DNA of 64,000 nucleotides from Sphingomonas sp. Leaf67 (GCF_001421965.1 NZ_LMLP01000019.1:248001-312000); one strand, 5' to 3'. Positions 10,299 through 19,487 are shown, counted from the first letter of the stretch. The notes: generated by a model not told the origin, from the sequence alone. A program made the numbers and translations.

Positions 10299-11936
10299 AT
10301 GCGTTCGTTCTTGCTTGCCCCCTGCCTGACCTTCGCCGCATCGGCGCTGGCCCAGACGGCACCCGCCCCCATCTCGATCGAGACGGTCAAGGAAGCGACG
10401 CGCGTCCTGTCGTCGGACGCCTTCGAAGGCCGCGCGCCGGGCACGCCGGGCGAGGAAAAGACGCTCGCCTATCTGGCGCAGCAATTCGCCAAGGCGGGGC
10501 TGAAACCGGGCAACAAGGGCAGCTGGTTCCAGGACGTGCCGCTGGTCGAGATCACCAGCCGCAACGTTTCCCCGCTGACCTTCACCGGTGCCGGCAGCCC
10601 GATTGCGCTCAACTATGGCCCCGACATGGTCGTCGGCACCTATCGCGTGACGCCGAAATCGACGGTCGCGAACAGCGACGTCGTGTTCGTCGGCTATGGC
10701 ATCAACGCCCCTGAAAAGGGGTGGAACGACTATGCCGGCACCGATGTGCGCGGCAAGACGGTACTGATCCTCATCAACGATCCCGATTATGCCAGCCAGA
10801 CGCTGAACGGCCCATTCGGCGGCAAAGCGATGACCTATTACGGACGCTGGACCTACAAGTTCGAGGAGGCGGCGCGGCAGGGTGCGGCGGCGGCGATCAT
10901 CATTCACGACACCGTCCCCGCCGCCTATGGCTGGAACGTCGTCCAGTCGAGCTGGACCGGCCCGCAACAGGTGGCCGACGCCGCGAACAACCATATGGAC
11001 CAGAGCGAGGCGATCGGGTGGATACAGTTGGCTGCCGCCAAGCAACTGATCGGTGCGGCGGGCAGGAATTACGATCAACTCGTCGCTGCCGCGCAGACCG
11101 AGGGCTTTCGCGCCGTGCCGCTGACGGGCGTGAAGGCGAGCGTGTCGTTCGACAATCAGGTCCGGCGTCACGCATCCAAAAACGTGGTCGGCATCCTGCC
11201 GGGCACCAAGCGTCCCGACGAAATCGTGCTGTTCACCGGCCATTGGGACCATCTCGGCCGGTGTGAGGCAGCACCCGATGGCGACGATATCTGCAACGGC
11301 GCGATCGACAATGCGACCGGCACCGCGGCGCTGATCGGGCTGGCCGAGGCCAATGCGAAGGCGGGGGCGACCGAACGCAGCCAAGTATATCTGGCGGTGA
11401 CCGGCGAGGAATCGGGCCTGCTCGGATCGGCCTATTATGGCGACCATCCGATCTATCCGCTCGCGATGACGGTCGGCGGGATCAACATGGACGCATTGTC
11501 GGTGGCTGGGCTGGCACGCAACATCGTGGTCGTCGGCAAGGGCAAGTCGGAACTCGACACCTATCTGGACCGCGCGCTGACCGCGCAGGGCCGGGTGGCG
11601 GAGGCCGATCCGATGCCGCAGAACGGCTATTACTATCGCTCCGACCATTTCAGTCTCGCTAAGCATGGCGTGCCGATGCTCTATCTCGATTCGGGCGACG
11701 ATCTGGTGACCGGTGGCAAGGCGGCGGGAGAGGCTGCGGCCAGGGACTATACCGACAAGCGCTATCACGGACCGAAGGACGAATATGATCCGAACTGGAA
11801 CTGGGCGGGTGTCGCGCAGGATCTGAACCTGTTCTATACGATCGGGCGCGAGTTAGCGAACACGACCGCATGGCCCAATTGGGTAGCCGGCGACGAGTTC
11901 CGCGCCATTCGCGATCGCAGTCGCAGCGGCAAATGA
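10299..11936 (+). CDS. Exported M28-family metallopeptidase
   Basis: 545 residues with a cleavable signal peptide (MRSFLLAPCLTFAASALAQ, 19 aa). A PA-like insert spans about 120-290. The M28 catalytic parts follow: TGHWDHLG, GAIDNATGTAALIG, VTGEESGLLGS, GGINMDAL and SDHFSLAKHGVP. The ATG at 10299 has GGAGG 4 bases upstream. Paralogous in family, but only loosely related, to the M28 protein at 2503-3861; typical relatives are periplasmic aminopeptidases. Divergent from the GH125 gene. Confidence 0.92.
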   Translation: MRSFLLAPCLTFAASALAQTAPAPISIETVKEATRVLSSDAFEGRAPGTPGEEKTLAYLAQQFAKAGLKPGNKGSWFQDVPLVEITSRNVSPLTFTGAGSPIALNYGPDMVVGTYRVTPKSTVANSDVVFVGYGINAPEKGWNDYAGTDVRGKTVLILINDPDYASQTLNGPFGGKAMTYYGRWTYKFEEAARQGAAAAIIIHDTVPAAYGWNVVQSSWTGPQQVADAANNHMDQSEAIGWIQLAAAKQLIGAAGRNYDQLVAAAQTEGFRAVPLTGVKASVSFDNQVRRHASKNVVGILPGTKRPDEIVLFTGHWDHLGRCEAAPDGDDICNGAIDNATGTAALIGLAEANAKAGATERSQVYLAVTGEESGLLGSAYYGDHPIYPLAMTVGGINMDALSVAGLARNIVVVGKGKSELDTYLDRALTAQGRVAEADPMPQNGYYYRSDHFSLAKHGVPMLYLDSGDDLVTGGKAAGEAAARDYTDKRYHGPKDEYDPNWNWAGVAQDLNLFYTIGRELANTTAWPNWVAGDEFRAIRDRSRSGK

Positions 11937-12167
11937 GCGCCCGAACGCGCTGAGATCGCGTACCATGCTGCTTTGGCGGGACCATCGCGATCCGCCGAAC
12001 GGTTCGGCGGGCGTGCGGCGGTGGACGGAGCGACGCGGCCCCGCCGCCACGGCCAATTCCGACTATCGTCGATCGATCGATGGAGCCTAGCCCGCGCCCC
12101 GGCGTTCCGCTTGCGCAACGACCAATTCCGGCACAATCGCCGGCCGTAATCAGTAAGGCAGTACAGC

Positions 12168-13256
12168 ATGGCAATTGTTCAACAGCGCGTGGAATCCGGT
12201 GGGTTCGTCATGTTCCTTGCGCTGGTGACCATCGGATTGACGATGGTCGTATCGAGTTTTGCCAGCGCGCTGCTGTGGGCCGCACTGGCGGCGCTTCTGT
12301 TCCAGCCGCTGTTCCAGCGCCTGTTGTTGTGGCGGCCGGGGCAGCGCAATCTGGTTGCGGCGCTGACGCTGCTGATCATCACCGTCGCCGTCGTGATTCC
12401 GGCGGTCATCATCGCCGGCATGGTCATGGATCAAGCGGCGGGCGTCTATACCCAGTTGCGCAGCGGCCAGATCAATTTCGCGACGTATTTCGAGCAGGTG
12501 CACAGCGCCCTGCCGCTGCGGGTCCAGCATGCGATCGACAATGCCGGCTTCGGCAGTTTGGAACGGGCACAGTCCCGCATTTCGCAGGCGATCGGCGCGA
12601 GCGCCAGCGTGCTTGCCCGCAGCGCCTTGTCGATCGGCGCGAATGCCGCTGCGTTCCTGCTGGCATTCGGCGTCGGACTGTACGTGACCTTCTTCCTGTT
12701 GCGCGACGGGGACCGGATCGGACCGGCGGTGGTTCGGTCGCTGCCGCTGGAGCGCGACGTCGCGTGGCGGCTGGCCAACAAGTTCGACGCCGTCGTCCGC
12801 GCGACGGTCAAGGGGTCTGGCGTCGTCGCTCTGGTGCAGGGCGCGCTGGGCGCGATCACCTTCTGGATCGTTGGCTTGCCTGCTGCCTTGCTATGGGGCC
12901 TCGTGATGGCGATCGCCGCGCTGCTGCCGGCGGTCGGACCGGCGATCATCTGGACCCCGGTCGCGATCTATCTGCTGGCGACCGGTGCCATCTGGCAGGG
13001 GGTGGTCGTGATCGCATCGGGTGTGCTGGTGATCGGCCTCGCCGACAATATCCTGCGGCCGCTGCTGGTCGGGCGCGATACCGGCATTCCCGACTGGCTG
13101 GTGCTGGTGACGACGCTGGGCGGTATCGATCTGCTGGGGTTGAGCGGGATCGTCGTCGGTCCGCTGGCAGGTGCGCTGTTCATCACCGCATGGAGTATCC
13201 TGACCGAGCAACGTGCGGCGCAGGCCGACGCCGAGGAAGAGAAATCAACGGCATAG
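12168..13256 (+). CDS. AI-2E family transporter (PerM/TqsA-type permease)
   Basis: 362 residues, an integral membrane protein with about eight transmembrane segments: two or three at 14-90, a cytoplasmic or periplasmic middle part (95-160), then the conserved C-terminal block including FGVGLYVTFFLLRDGDRI, LVMAIAALLPAVGPAIIW and LADNILRPLLVG. Family members export small molecules or ions; few have proven substrates, and autoinducer export should not be assumed. An acidic tail (ADAEEEKS) ends the protein. Stand-alone gene, 58 bases before the oxidoreductase. Confidence 0.9.
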   Translation: MAIVQQRVESGGFVMFLALVTIGLTMVVSSFASALLWAALAALLFQPLFQRLLLWRPGQRNLVAALTLLIITVAVVIPAVIIAGMVMDQAAGVYTQLRSGQINFATYFEQVHSALPLRVQHAIDNAGFGSLERAQSRISQAIGASASVLARSALSIGANAAAFLLAFGVGLYVTFFLLRDGDRIGPAVVRSLPLERDVAWRLANKFDAVVRATVKGSGVVALVQGALGAITFWIVGLPAALLWGLVMAIAALLPAVGPAIIWTPVAIYLLATGAIWQGVVVIASGVLVIGLADNILRPLLVGRDTGIPDWLVLVTTLGGIDLLGLSGIVVGPLAGALFITAWSILTEQRAAQADAEEEKSTA

Positions 13257-13314
13257 CTTGTAACGGCGGTCGGGTCCGGTCATCCTGCGGCGATCGTTGT
13301 CGGAGAGCAAAGCC

Positions 13315-14418
13315 ATGGAAATCGGCCGTCGCGAACTGATCCTTTCCGCCGCCGCCCTGTCGATCGCCCCCGGTTGCGCGTCGTTCGGTCAGCCAGGCCG
13401 CAAGCTTGGCTATGCCATCGTCGGTCTGGGAGGATATGGGCTGGGGCGGATCATCCCCGAATTCAAGAATTGCGAGCATAGCCGCCTTGTCGCCGTGGTC
13501 AGCGGCGACCGGGCGAAGGCCGAACGGGTGGCGACCGAATACGGACTTCCCGCCAGCGCCATCTATTCCTACCAGAATTACGACCGTATCCGCGACAACC
13601 CGGATATCGACATCGTCTATGTCTGCCTGCCCAATGCGATGCACGCCGAATACTCAATCCGCGCGTCGCAGGCGGGCAAGCATGTCCTGTGCGAAAAGCC
13701 GATGGCGGTATCGGTCGCCGAATGCGAAGCGATGATCGCCGCCGCGCGCAAGGCGAACCGCAAGCTGATGATCGGCTATCGCAGCCATTTCGAACCGCAT
13801 AACCGCGAAGCGATGCGGCTGGCCCGCAGCGGCGCAGTCGGCCGGACGCGCTATGTGCGGTCCGAACATGGCTTCAATTTCGGCGACCCCGCGGCATGGC
13901 GGCTGAAGCGCGCATTGTCGGGCGGCGGGTCGCTGATGGATATCGGCATCTATGCGTTGCAGGCGGTACGCTACATGACTGGTGAAGAGCCGATCGCCGT
14001 AACGGCGCGCGAATCGACCGACCGCCGCGACCCGCGCTTCCGGGAGGTCGAGGACATGATCGATTTTACGCTCGACTTCCCTTCCGGGGCGATCGGCAGT
14101 TGCCAGTCGATGTACAGCGCCAACCGCAACCAGATCCTGCTGATGGGCGAGAAGGGCCGGATCGAGATGGAGCCGGCGACGGGCTATAGCGGGCAGCGGC
14201 TCTGGGTGGGCGGCGATCGCGAGCGGCAGGTGACCCCGCCGCCGGGGCCTGGCAAGAACCAGTTCGCCGCGCAGCTCGATCACCTGTCGCAATGTGCGAT
14301 CGGCGGCCGCGAACCGATCGTGTCGGGGGAGGAAGGGTTGCGCGATATGCGGATCATCGAGGCGATCTATCGATCCGCGCGCGAAGGGCGAACGATCCGG
14401 CTGGAACCAAGGACATGA
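13315..14418 (+). CDS. Exported Gfo/Idh/MocA-family oxidoreductase (glucose-fructose oxidoreductase-like)
   Basis: 367 residues. The N-terminus GRRELILSAAALSIAPGC combines a twin-arginine-like signal with a lipobox-like Cys. The Rossmann domain follows (IVGLGGYGLG), then the family's CEKPMAVS block with the catalytic Lys, and the C-terminal beta-sheet domain (GGGSLMDIGIYALQAVRYM). Zymomonas glucose-fructose oxidoreductase is a Tat-exported member with tightly bound NADP, which fits an extracytoplasmic enzyme. Start ATG 13315 with GGAGAG upstream. The stop overlaps the cupin gene start (ATGA), indicating translational coupling. Confidence 0.9.
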   Translation: MEIGRRELILSAAALSIAPGCASFGQPGRKLGYAIVGLGGYGLGRIIPEFKNCEHSRLVAVVSGDRAKAERVATEYGLPASAIYSYQNYDRIRDNPDIDIVYVCLPNAMHAEYSIRASQAGKHVLCEKPMAVSVAECEAMIAAARKANRKLMIGYRSHFEPHNREAMRLARSGAVGRTRYVRSEHGFNFGDPAAWRLKRALSGGGSLMDIGIYALQAVRYMTGEEPIAVTARESTDRRDPRFREVEDMIDFTLDFPSGAIGSCQSMYSANRNQILLMGEKGRIEMEPATGYSGQRLWVGGDRERQVTPPPGPGKNQFAAQLDHLSQCAIGGREPIVSGEEGLRDMRIIEAIYRSAREGRTIRLEPRT

Positions 14419-14864
14419 TGCTTGCCGCGTTCGCGCTGTTGCTCGCTGCACAGGCGACGGACCCGACCAGTTTCGCGAGCGATGCGATCATCGCCGCCGA
14501 GGTCGAAGCAATGGGCAAGGCGATGAAGCCCGATCAGGGCTTTGCCTGGAAACCGCTGGTCCGCGATGGCGATCGGGTCGCGGCACTGGAATATTGGAAG
14601 GCGCCGGGACGCCCGGCAGTCCATCCCGATCAGGCCGAATATGCGATCGTGATCGCCGGTGCGGGTACGCTGCGATCGGGTGGCACGATGGTCGGCGGTC
14701 GACAGACCCAGACGGGCCTGATCGAGGGCGACCACATCGTCGGCGCTACCGAGCGCCAACTCAAGCCCGGTGACGTGATGCTGATCCCGGCGGGCGTGCC
14801 CCACTGGTTCGGGATCACCGGCGACCGACTGGTCCTGTTGGGGACCAAGTTGCCGACGAAGTGA
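14415..14864 (+). CDS. Exported cupin-domain protein
   Basis: 149 residues starting at an ATG that overlaps the preceding stop (ATGA at 14415-14418). Residues 1-14 are hydrophobic and look like a short signal peptide. A single cupin barrel follows, with motif 1 around HPDQAEYAIVIAGAGTL and motif 2 LKPGDVMLIPAGVPHWF; the first His and the last His are likely metal ligands. Function is unknown. Tight coupling to the exported oxidoreductase suggests action on the same sugar or product. Confidence 0.85.
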   Translation: MMLAAFALLLAAQATDPTSFASDAIIAAEVEAMGKAMKPDQGFAWKPLVRDGDRVAALEYWKAPGRPAVHPDQAEYAIVIAGAGTLRSGGTMVGGRQTQTGLIEGDHIVGATERQLKPGDVMLIPAGVPHWFGITGDRLVLLGTKLPTK

Positions 14865-14891
14865 GCGGGCAGGCGCGGTGCCCCTGCCCGC
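14865..14891. terminator. Hairpin between convergent genes (likely bidirectional terminator)
   Basis: A 9-bp stem GCGGGCAGG (14865-14873) / CCTGCCCGC (14883-14891) starts at the base after the cupin stop and ends 9 bases before the TonB receptor stop. It lacks a clear U-tract on either side, so termination strength is uncertain. Confidence 0.6.
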
Positions 14892-14900
14892 CCGACCCAA

Positions 14901-17474
14901 TCAGAACTTCACACCGGCGCGGGCATAGAGATACCGCCCGTTGAACCCGAACGGCGAGAAGCTGGAATAAGGAATGAAGTAGTTGTTGATCGCCGTCGCG
15001 CCGAGGATCGGGTTGCGCGTCGGATAGACGTCGAACAGGTTGTTCGCGCCGATCGCCAGTTCGAACTGACCCGGCGTCGCGCGGATTTCCAAGTCGGTCA
15101 GCCACTTGGGGGCCAGTTCGACGTCGGTCGCGGCCGCTCCGCCCGGCGACAGGGTGTTGCCGAAGCGGTTGGTCCGCGCGGTCACGCCGAAGATGCCCTG
15201 CGACCAGTCGAGACCGGCATTGACCTTCGACCGCGGCTGTCCGTCGGTCAGGCGCAGCGATTCCTGCCGTCCGAACAGGGTGACACCGGGGATCGCCGAC
15301 AGCGTCGAGCGATCGGTGATGTCGGTCTGGTTATAGTTGTAGCCGGCGGTCAGCGTGACGCTGCCGATGCCGAGGTCGGGCACACGGTAGGTGCCGACGA
15401 CTTCGACGCCCTGCGTCCGGGTGTCGATGCCGTTGATGAAGAACCGCGCCGAGGTGATGTCCTGAATCCCGGCACCCCGCAGCACCGCGACGACCGCCGC
15501 CCCCTGAAGATTTTCGGACAGGATGACCCGGTCGTCGATCTTGATGTTGTAATAGTCGGCGGTCAGCGTCAGCCCGCGGATCGGCGACAGGGTCAGGCCG
15601 CCGCCGATATTGAGCGACTTTTCGGCCTTCAACTGGCGCGAACCGAGCGCGCGGGCGACCGGGTCGCCGACGCGGAACGTCCCGATCTCCACCAGCGTCC
15701 CGCCGATATTCTGCGTGGCGAACGACGAGAAGAACTGCTGCGCAAGGCTCGGCGCGCGGAAGCCGGTCGAGATCGACCCGCGCAGGGCCGCCCATTCGAC
15801 GGGTGCGAAGCGCGCGGCGAGCTTGCCGTTCACCGTATCGCCGAAATCGCTGAAATGTTCGTACCGGCCTGCGGCGACGACATTGAACGCATCGCTGACC
15901 TTGCCGTCGAGTTCGACATAGCCGGCAAAGCTGTCGCGCGACGCGTCGACCGCAGTAGTCGGCGAGAAGCCGGGGAACCCCTGCGACCCAGCAGCGGCAC
16001 CATTGCTGAACGCGAACGGCCCGGCGGCGTAACTTTGGAGTTCACCGGCGACGATCTTGTAGTTCTCGTTGCGATATTCGCCGCCCAGCGCCAGCGAGAG
16101 TTGCGACAGGAAGCCGACGGCGATGTCACGTTGCAGGTCGAGGTTTACGGTCTGCTGCCCGAACCGGGTCCCGCCGGCATTGAACGCCCGTTGCGATTGC
16201 GGGCCGAACGACGCGTTATAGCTGTTCTCGATCCGGAAATCGAAGCTGTTGGTGCCATAGACATAGGACAGATCATAGTTGAACCCGGCCACATCCCCCT
16301 TCACGCCCAGCGCGCCGGAGAAATCCTCCATCTGGCTGGTGATGAGCGGCAGGAAGCCATCGGCGTAGAAGGGCGTGCAGACCGTGCCGGTGAAGGTGCA
16401 GTTGCGCAGATCCTGGATATTGCCGTTGGCATCGCGTCCCGAGGCGCGGCGATAGAAGGCGGCGCTTTCGCCGTCGCGAACGCCGTAGCTGCCGAAGATA
16501 TAGAGTTCGGACGTCGCACCGATATCGACGCCGCCGTTCAGGAAGAAGTTGAAATCGGTGGTCTTCGCATCGCCATAGCGGTGGTTGACGCGGTCGTAGC
16601 TGAATTCGCGCGGATCGACGCCGCCGGTCGACAGCAGCGGATAGTTGCGGCGTGGGTCATAGCCGGCGCGGTCGGTGGGTTCGCGGTCGCGATATTCGCC
16701 GGTCAGGTTCAGATAGGCGGTCTCGCCCATCGGCAGGCCCATGTTCGCGGCGAAGGTCACGGTGCGCCCGTCGCGCACTTCGCGGTCACGCCCGGTCTCT
16801 TCGAGCACATAGGTGCCGTCGGCGCGAACCTGCGGCTGACCGTTCGATTGCCGCGCGATTCCCGATACCTCGGCAACGCCCTCCATCTGCGAGATATACT
16901 TGCCATAGGTCATGGTCGCGCGACCGCCTTCGCGGCGCTTGAGCTGGACGTTGATGACGCCGGCGATCGCGTCCGAACCATATTGCGACGAGGCCCCGTC
17001 GCGCAGCACGTCGATCCGTTCGATCGCGAGGCTGGGGATGGTGTTCAGATCGACCGCCGACGATCCGCGCCCGACCGACCCGTTGGCGTTCAGCAGCGAG
17101 GTGGTGTGGCGACGCTTGCCGTTGACCAGCACCAGCGTCTGATCGGGCGACAGGCCGCGCAGCGTCGCCGGACGGACCACGTCGGTGCCGTCGGTGATCG
17201 ACGGTTGCGGGAAGTTGAAAGACGGGACCAGCTGGTTCAGCAGCTTGTTGGTTTCGGTATAGCCCGCATTGACCAGCGCATCGCCGGTAATGACGTCGAC
17301 CGGCACCGGGCTTTCCGCGACGGTGCGGCCCTGTGCACGGGTGCCTACGACGACGATCTCTTCGCCGGAGGGTACATCAGCGGCGGGCGGCGGCGCATCG
17401 GCAACCTGCGCGAAGGCCGGCATGATAGTCATCGCCGTCGACAAAAACAAGGCGGTAAAAACCCTTTTACGCAT
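14901..17474 (-). CDS. TonB-dependent outer-membrane receptor
   Basis: 857 residues. Signal peptide to about residue 23 (AFAQ). A TonB-box-like EEIVVVGTRAQ is followed by the plug domain (about 50-165, including LRGLSPDQTLVLVNGKRRH and ERIDVLRDGASSQYGSDAIAGVINV), then the 22-strand barrel ending in the outer-membrane signature F (AGVKF). AGGAGA precedes the ATG. The ligand is not evident. No nearby TonB/ExbBD. It faces away from rplU, so the 256-base gap holds two divergent promoters. Confidence 0.95.
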   Translation of the reverse strand: MRKRVFTALFLSTAMTIMPAFAQVADAPPPAADVPSGEEIVVVGTRAQGRTVAESPVPVDVITGDALVNAGYTETNKLLNQLVPSFNFPQPSITDGTDVVRPATLRGLSPDQTLVLVNGKRRHTTSLLNANGSVGRGSSAVDLNTIPSLAIERIDVLRDGASSQYGSDAIAGVINVQLKRREGGRATMTYGKYISQMEGVAEVSGIARQSNGQPQVRADGTYVLEETGRDREVRDGRTVTFAANMGLPMGETAYLNLTGEYRDREPTDRAGYDPRRNYPLLSTGGVDPREFSYDRVNHRYGDAKTTDFNFFLNGGVDIGATSELYIFGSYGVRDGESAAFYRRASGRDANGNIQDLRNCTFTGTVCTPFYADGFLPLITSQMEDFSGALGVKGDVAGFNYDLSYVYGTNSFDFRIENSYNASFGPQSQRAFNAGGTRFGQQTVNLDLQRDIAVGFLSQLSLALGGEYRNENYKIVAGELQSYAAGPFAFSNGAAAGSQGFPGFSPTTAVDASRDSFAGYVELDGKVSDAFNVVAAGRYEHFSDFGDTVNGKLAARFAPVEWAALRGSISTGFRAPSLAQQFFSSFATQNIGGTLVEIGTFRVGDPVARALGSRQLKAEKSLNIGGGLTLSPIRGLTLTADYYNIKIDDRVILSENLQGAAVVAVLRGAGIQDITSARFFINGIDTRTQGVEVVGTYRVPDLGIGSVTLTAGYNYNQTDITDRSTLSAIPGVTLFGRQESLRLTDGQPRSKVNAGLDWSQGIFGVTARTNRFGNTLSPGGAAATDVELAPKWLTDLEIRATPGQFELAIGANNLFDVYPTRNPILGATAINNYFIPYSSFSPFGFNGRYLYARAGVKF

Positions 17475-17636
17475 GAAAATATTCTCCTGAGCCGGCGTTT
17501 AGGGCTATTTGTTACGCGACCTAGTTCGACCCGGAAATTTTCTGGCGCAAGCCTACTCCATATGGCGTAATACGATTGTCACGTCGCTGTTGCCGCGCCG
17601 CAACATCGGTTTCGCAGGCGAATCGTCGGTTCGGCA

Positions 17637-17665
17637 TTGACACGGACGGATCGCTTGCCTAGTCA
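17637..17665 (+). promoter_or_regulatory. Candidate sigma-70-type promoter of rplU-rpmA
   Basis: TTGACA at 17637-17642, a 17-base spacer, and TAGTCA at 17660-17665. The -35 box is perfect and the -10 is weak. It lies 65 bases before the rplU start. Confidence 0.6.
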
Positions 17666-17730
17666 CGATCCACTTGCCGTGTGGGGTATCTCCACGCGGA
17701 CATATTGTATTTGGGAAAGAAGCAAGGGCC

Positions 17731-18057
17731 ATGTTCGCAATCGTGCGCACGGGCGGCAAGCAGTATCGCGTTGCCGCAGGAGACAAGATCGTCGTCGAGA
17801 AGCTCGATGGCGAAGCTGGCAGCAACGTGACGCTCGGCGACGTGCTCCTTGCCGGCGAAGGTTCGGAACTGAAGTCGGTCGAAGGGCTGACGGTTTCGGC
17901 GGAAATCATCGCGCAGGCGAAGGGTGAAAAGGTCATCGTCTTCAAGAAGCGCCGCCGGCACAACTACCGTCGCAAGAACGGTCATCGCCAGCAGCACACC
18001 ATTCTGAAGATCACCGCGATCGGCGACCAGCGCGCCGACGAAACCGCCGCCGCCTGA
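17731..18057 (+). CDS. rplU: 50S ribosomal protein L21
   Basis: 108 residues with the full bL21 signature: start [18 protein letters not shown], the central GDVLL and the basic [17 protein letters not shown] tail that contacts 23S rRNA. The longer frame from 17674 is rejected because L21 begins at this ATG, with AAGGG just upstream. First gene of the rplU-rpmA operon. Confidence 0.98.
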   Translation: MFAIVRTGGKQYRVAAGDKIVVEKLDGEAGSNVTLGDVLLAGEGSELKSVEGLTVSAEIIAQAKGEKVIVFKKRRRHNYRRKNGHRQQHTILKITAIGDQRADETAAA

Positions 18058-18079
18058 GCGCATACGAGGAGTTTGAACC

Positions 18080-18349
18080 ATGGCACATAAAAAAGCAGGC
18101 GGTTCGTCGCGTAACGGTCGTGATTCGGCCGGCCGTCGCCTTGGCGTGAAGAAGTTCGGTGGCCAGGAAGTGGTCGCGGGCAACATCATCGTGCGCCAGC
18201 GCGGCACGAAGTTCTATCCGGGCGTGAACGTCGGCATGGGCAAGGATCATACCCTGTTCGCACTGGTCGATGGCCGCGTGGCGTTCAAGGAAGGCAAGCT
18301 CGGCCGCAAATTTGCGTATGTCGAGATGCCGGCGCTGGCCGCAGAATAA
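18080..18349 (+). CDS. rpmA: 50S ribosomal protein L27
   Basis: 89 residues beginning [16 protein letters not shown], the mobile N-terminal arm near the peptidyl-transferase centre. [20 protein letters not shown] is diagnostic for bL27. The N-terminus needs no Firmicute-type processing. Sits 22 bases after rplU with AGGAG in the gap. Followed by a strong terminator region. Confidence 0.98.
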   Translation: MAHKKAGGSSRNGRDSAGRRLGVKKFGGQEVVAGNIIVRQRGTKFYPGVNVGMGKDHTLFALVDGRVAFKEGKLGRKFAYVEMPALAAE

Positions 18350-18360
18350 CGGGCTACCAA

Positions 18361-18403
18361 CCGGGTCGCCCACCAGGGTGACCCGGGTTCCGGCAACGGA
18401 ACC
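18361..18403 (+). other. Two adjacent hairpins downstream of rpmA
   Basis: CCGGGTC (18361-18367) pairs with GACCCGG (18380-18386), and directly after it GGTTCC (18386-18391) pairs with GGAACC (18398-18403). They precede the terminator at 18415. They may protect the mRNA 3' end or be part of the termination signal. Confidence 0.6.
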
Positions 18404-18414
18404 AGCCAACAAGA

Positions 18415-18444
18415 GGGAGGCGGGTCACCCCGGCTCCCTTTTTT
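18415..18444 (+). terminator. Rho-independent terminator of rplU-rpmA
   Basis: GGGAGGCGGG (18415-18424) pairs, with one mismatch, with CCCGGCTCCC (18429-18438), followed by TTTTTT (18439-18444). Confidence 0.85.
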
Positions 18445-18505
18445 AGTGCTCTCTCCGGCCCCTGCCCGCTTCCCCGCGGAGGCGCGGCGCATTGGAGAGA
18501 CGCCG

Positions 18506-19048
18506 ATGTTCGCCCGTACCGAACGCCTGACCCTGCGCCCCGGCTGGATCGAGGACGCCCCCGCGCTTGCCGCCGCGATCGGCCACGACGCGGTCGTGCG
18601 CAATCTGTCGCGTGCGCCTTGGCCGTACACGCTGGCCGATGCCGAGGCGTTCGTGGCCGGATGGCAGGGCGATCCCGGTCCGAACTTCCTGATCTTCGCT
18701 CATGATGGTGGCTGCTGCGACCTGATCGGCGGGGTCGGGATCGGTCCGCTCGGCGATGTTCCGTACATGATGGGATATTGGCTGACGCCGTCGGCATGGG
18801 GACGCGGCTATGCGGTCGAGGCGGGACGTGCCGCGCTCGACGTCGCGGCGACGCTGGGCATCGGGCGGGTCGTTGCCGGGCATTATGTCGACAATCCGGC
18901 GTCGGGCGCGGTGCTGCGGCGGCTCGGCTTCGTCGCGACGGGCACGCGTAGTTCGATCCATGCGCGCGCACGCGGCGTCGATGTCGAGACGATCGACTAT
19001 GCGATCGATCTGGCCGAGCGGCGACAGGATCGACGGCTGGCAGCCTGA
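18506..19048 (+). CDS. GNAT-family N-acetyltransferase (RimJ/RimL-like)
   Basis: 180 residues, start ATG 18506 with GGAGAGA 5 bases upstream. It has the RimJ-type layout: N-terminal TERLTLRPG, then GYWLTPSAWGRGYAVEAGRA (acetyl-CoA binding, motif A) and DNPASGAVLRRLGFVATG (motif B). Such proteins acetylate ribosomal protein N-termini or small amines. In sphingomonads a GNAT is commonly found between rpmA and obgE, as here, but its substrate is unknown. Confidence 0.88.
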   Translation: MFARTERLTLRPGWIEDAPALAAAIGHDAVVRNLSRAPWPYTLADAEAFVAGWQGDPGPNFLIFAHDGGCCDLIGGVGIGPLGDVPYMMGYWLTPSAWGRGYAVEAGRAALDVAATLGIGRVVAGHYVDNPASGAVLRRLGFVATGTRSSIHARARGVDVETIDYAIDLAERRQDRRLAA

Positions 19049-19054
19049 ACCGGC

Positions 19055-19080
19055 GGAACGCTCGCATCGTCCGGCTGGTT
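19055..19080 (+). promoter_or_regulatory. Possible EcfG-type stress promoter
   Basis: GGAAC at 19055-19059, a 17-base spacer, then GGTT at 19077-19080. The EcfG consensus in alphaproteobacteria is GGAAC-N16/17-CGTT, so this has one mismatch. It lies 42 bases before a 30-residue acidic gene. A chance match is possible. Confidence 0.35.
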
Positions 19081-19121
19081 GAGGGCGGACGGCGCTGTTG
19101 CCGCAGGAGAGGACGCCCGCG

Positions 19122-19214
19122 ATGATCGATCCCGACACGCCCGAACAGGAAGAAATGGAAGAGGTACAGGAAGAAGCCGCCGAGGAACGCGAGGAAGAGG
19201 GCGGCTATCAGTGA
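19122..19214 (+). CDS. Very small acidic protein (30 aa)
   Basis: A 30-residue product starting MIDPDTPEQEEMEEV and ending in EEGGYQ, with 15 Glu/Asp. An unusually strong ribosome-binding site, AGGAGAGGA (19105-19113), sits 8 bases before the ATG. A candidate EcfG promoter lies just upstream. No family is recognised; it may be a stress-induced small protein. It is convergent with the gene at 19251. Confidence 0.5.
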   Translation: MIDPDTPEQEEMEEVQEEAAEEREEEGGYQ

Positions 19215-19250
19215 TTGGTCGGTCGGGGCGCGGCATCCTGCCCGCCTCGA

Positions 19251-19448
19251 TCATCCGTCGAGCAGGTCGAGATAACCGACGACGTCATTGCTCGTCTGCA
19301 GGTACAGACCAACCTGTATTTCCTCCGGCTCGCGCGCCGCTGCGGCCATCGCTTCAGCGAGCGTGCCGTACAGGATGGTCGTCGCCACGCCGCCTTCATC
19401 GTCGAGGTGATAGAGGCGGACCGCCGCTTCTTCCGATACCGTTCGCAT
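19251..19448 (-). CDS. Hypothetical protein (65 aa)
   Basis: 65 residues starting MRTVSEEAAVRLYHLDDEGG and ending TSNDVVGYLDLLDG. It is soluble, acidic and without a signal peptide. It lies 39 bases downstream of the PF10118-type hydrolase on the same strand, so the two may be co-transcribed. No family recognised. Coding status rests on the intact frame, composition and position. Confidence 0.6.
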   Translation of the reverse strand: MRTVSEEAAVRLYHLDDEGGVATTILYGTLAEAMAAAAREPEEIQVGLYLQTSNDVVGYLDLLDG

Positions 19449-19487
19449 CAGTCTGTCCTGCCCCGGCGGTGTCGCCGGGGCAAGTGG

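Noticed and set aside
15855..17570. 571-codon open frame on the + strand
   Set aside because: Antisense to the TonB-dependent receptor.
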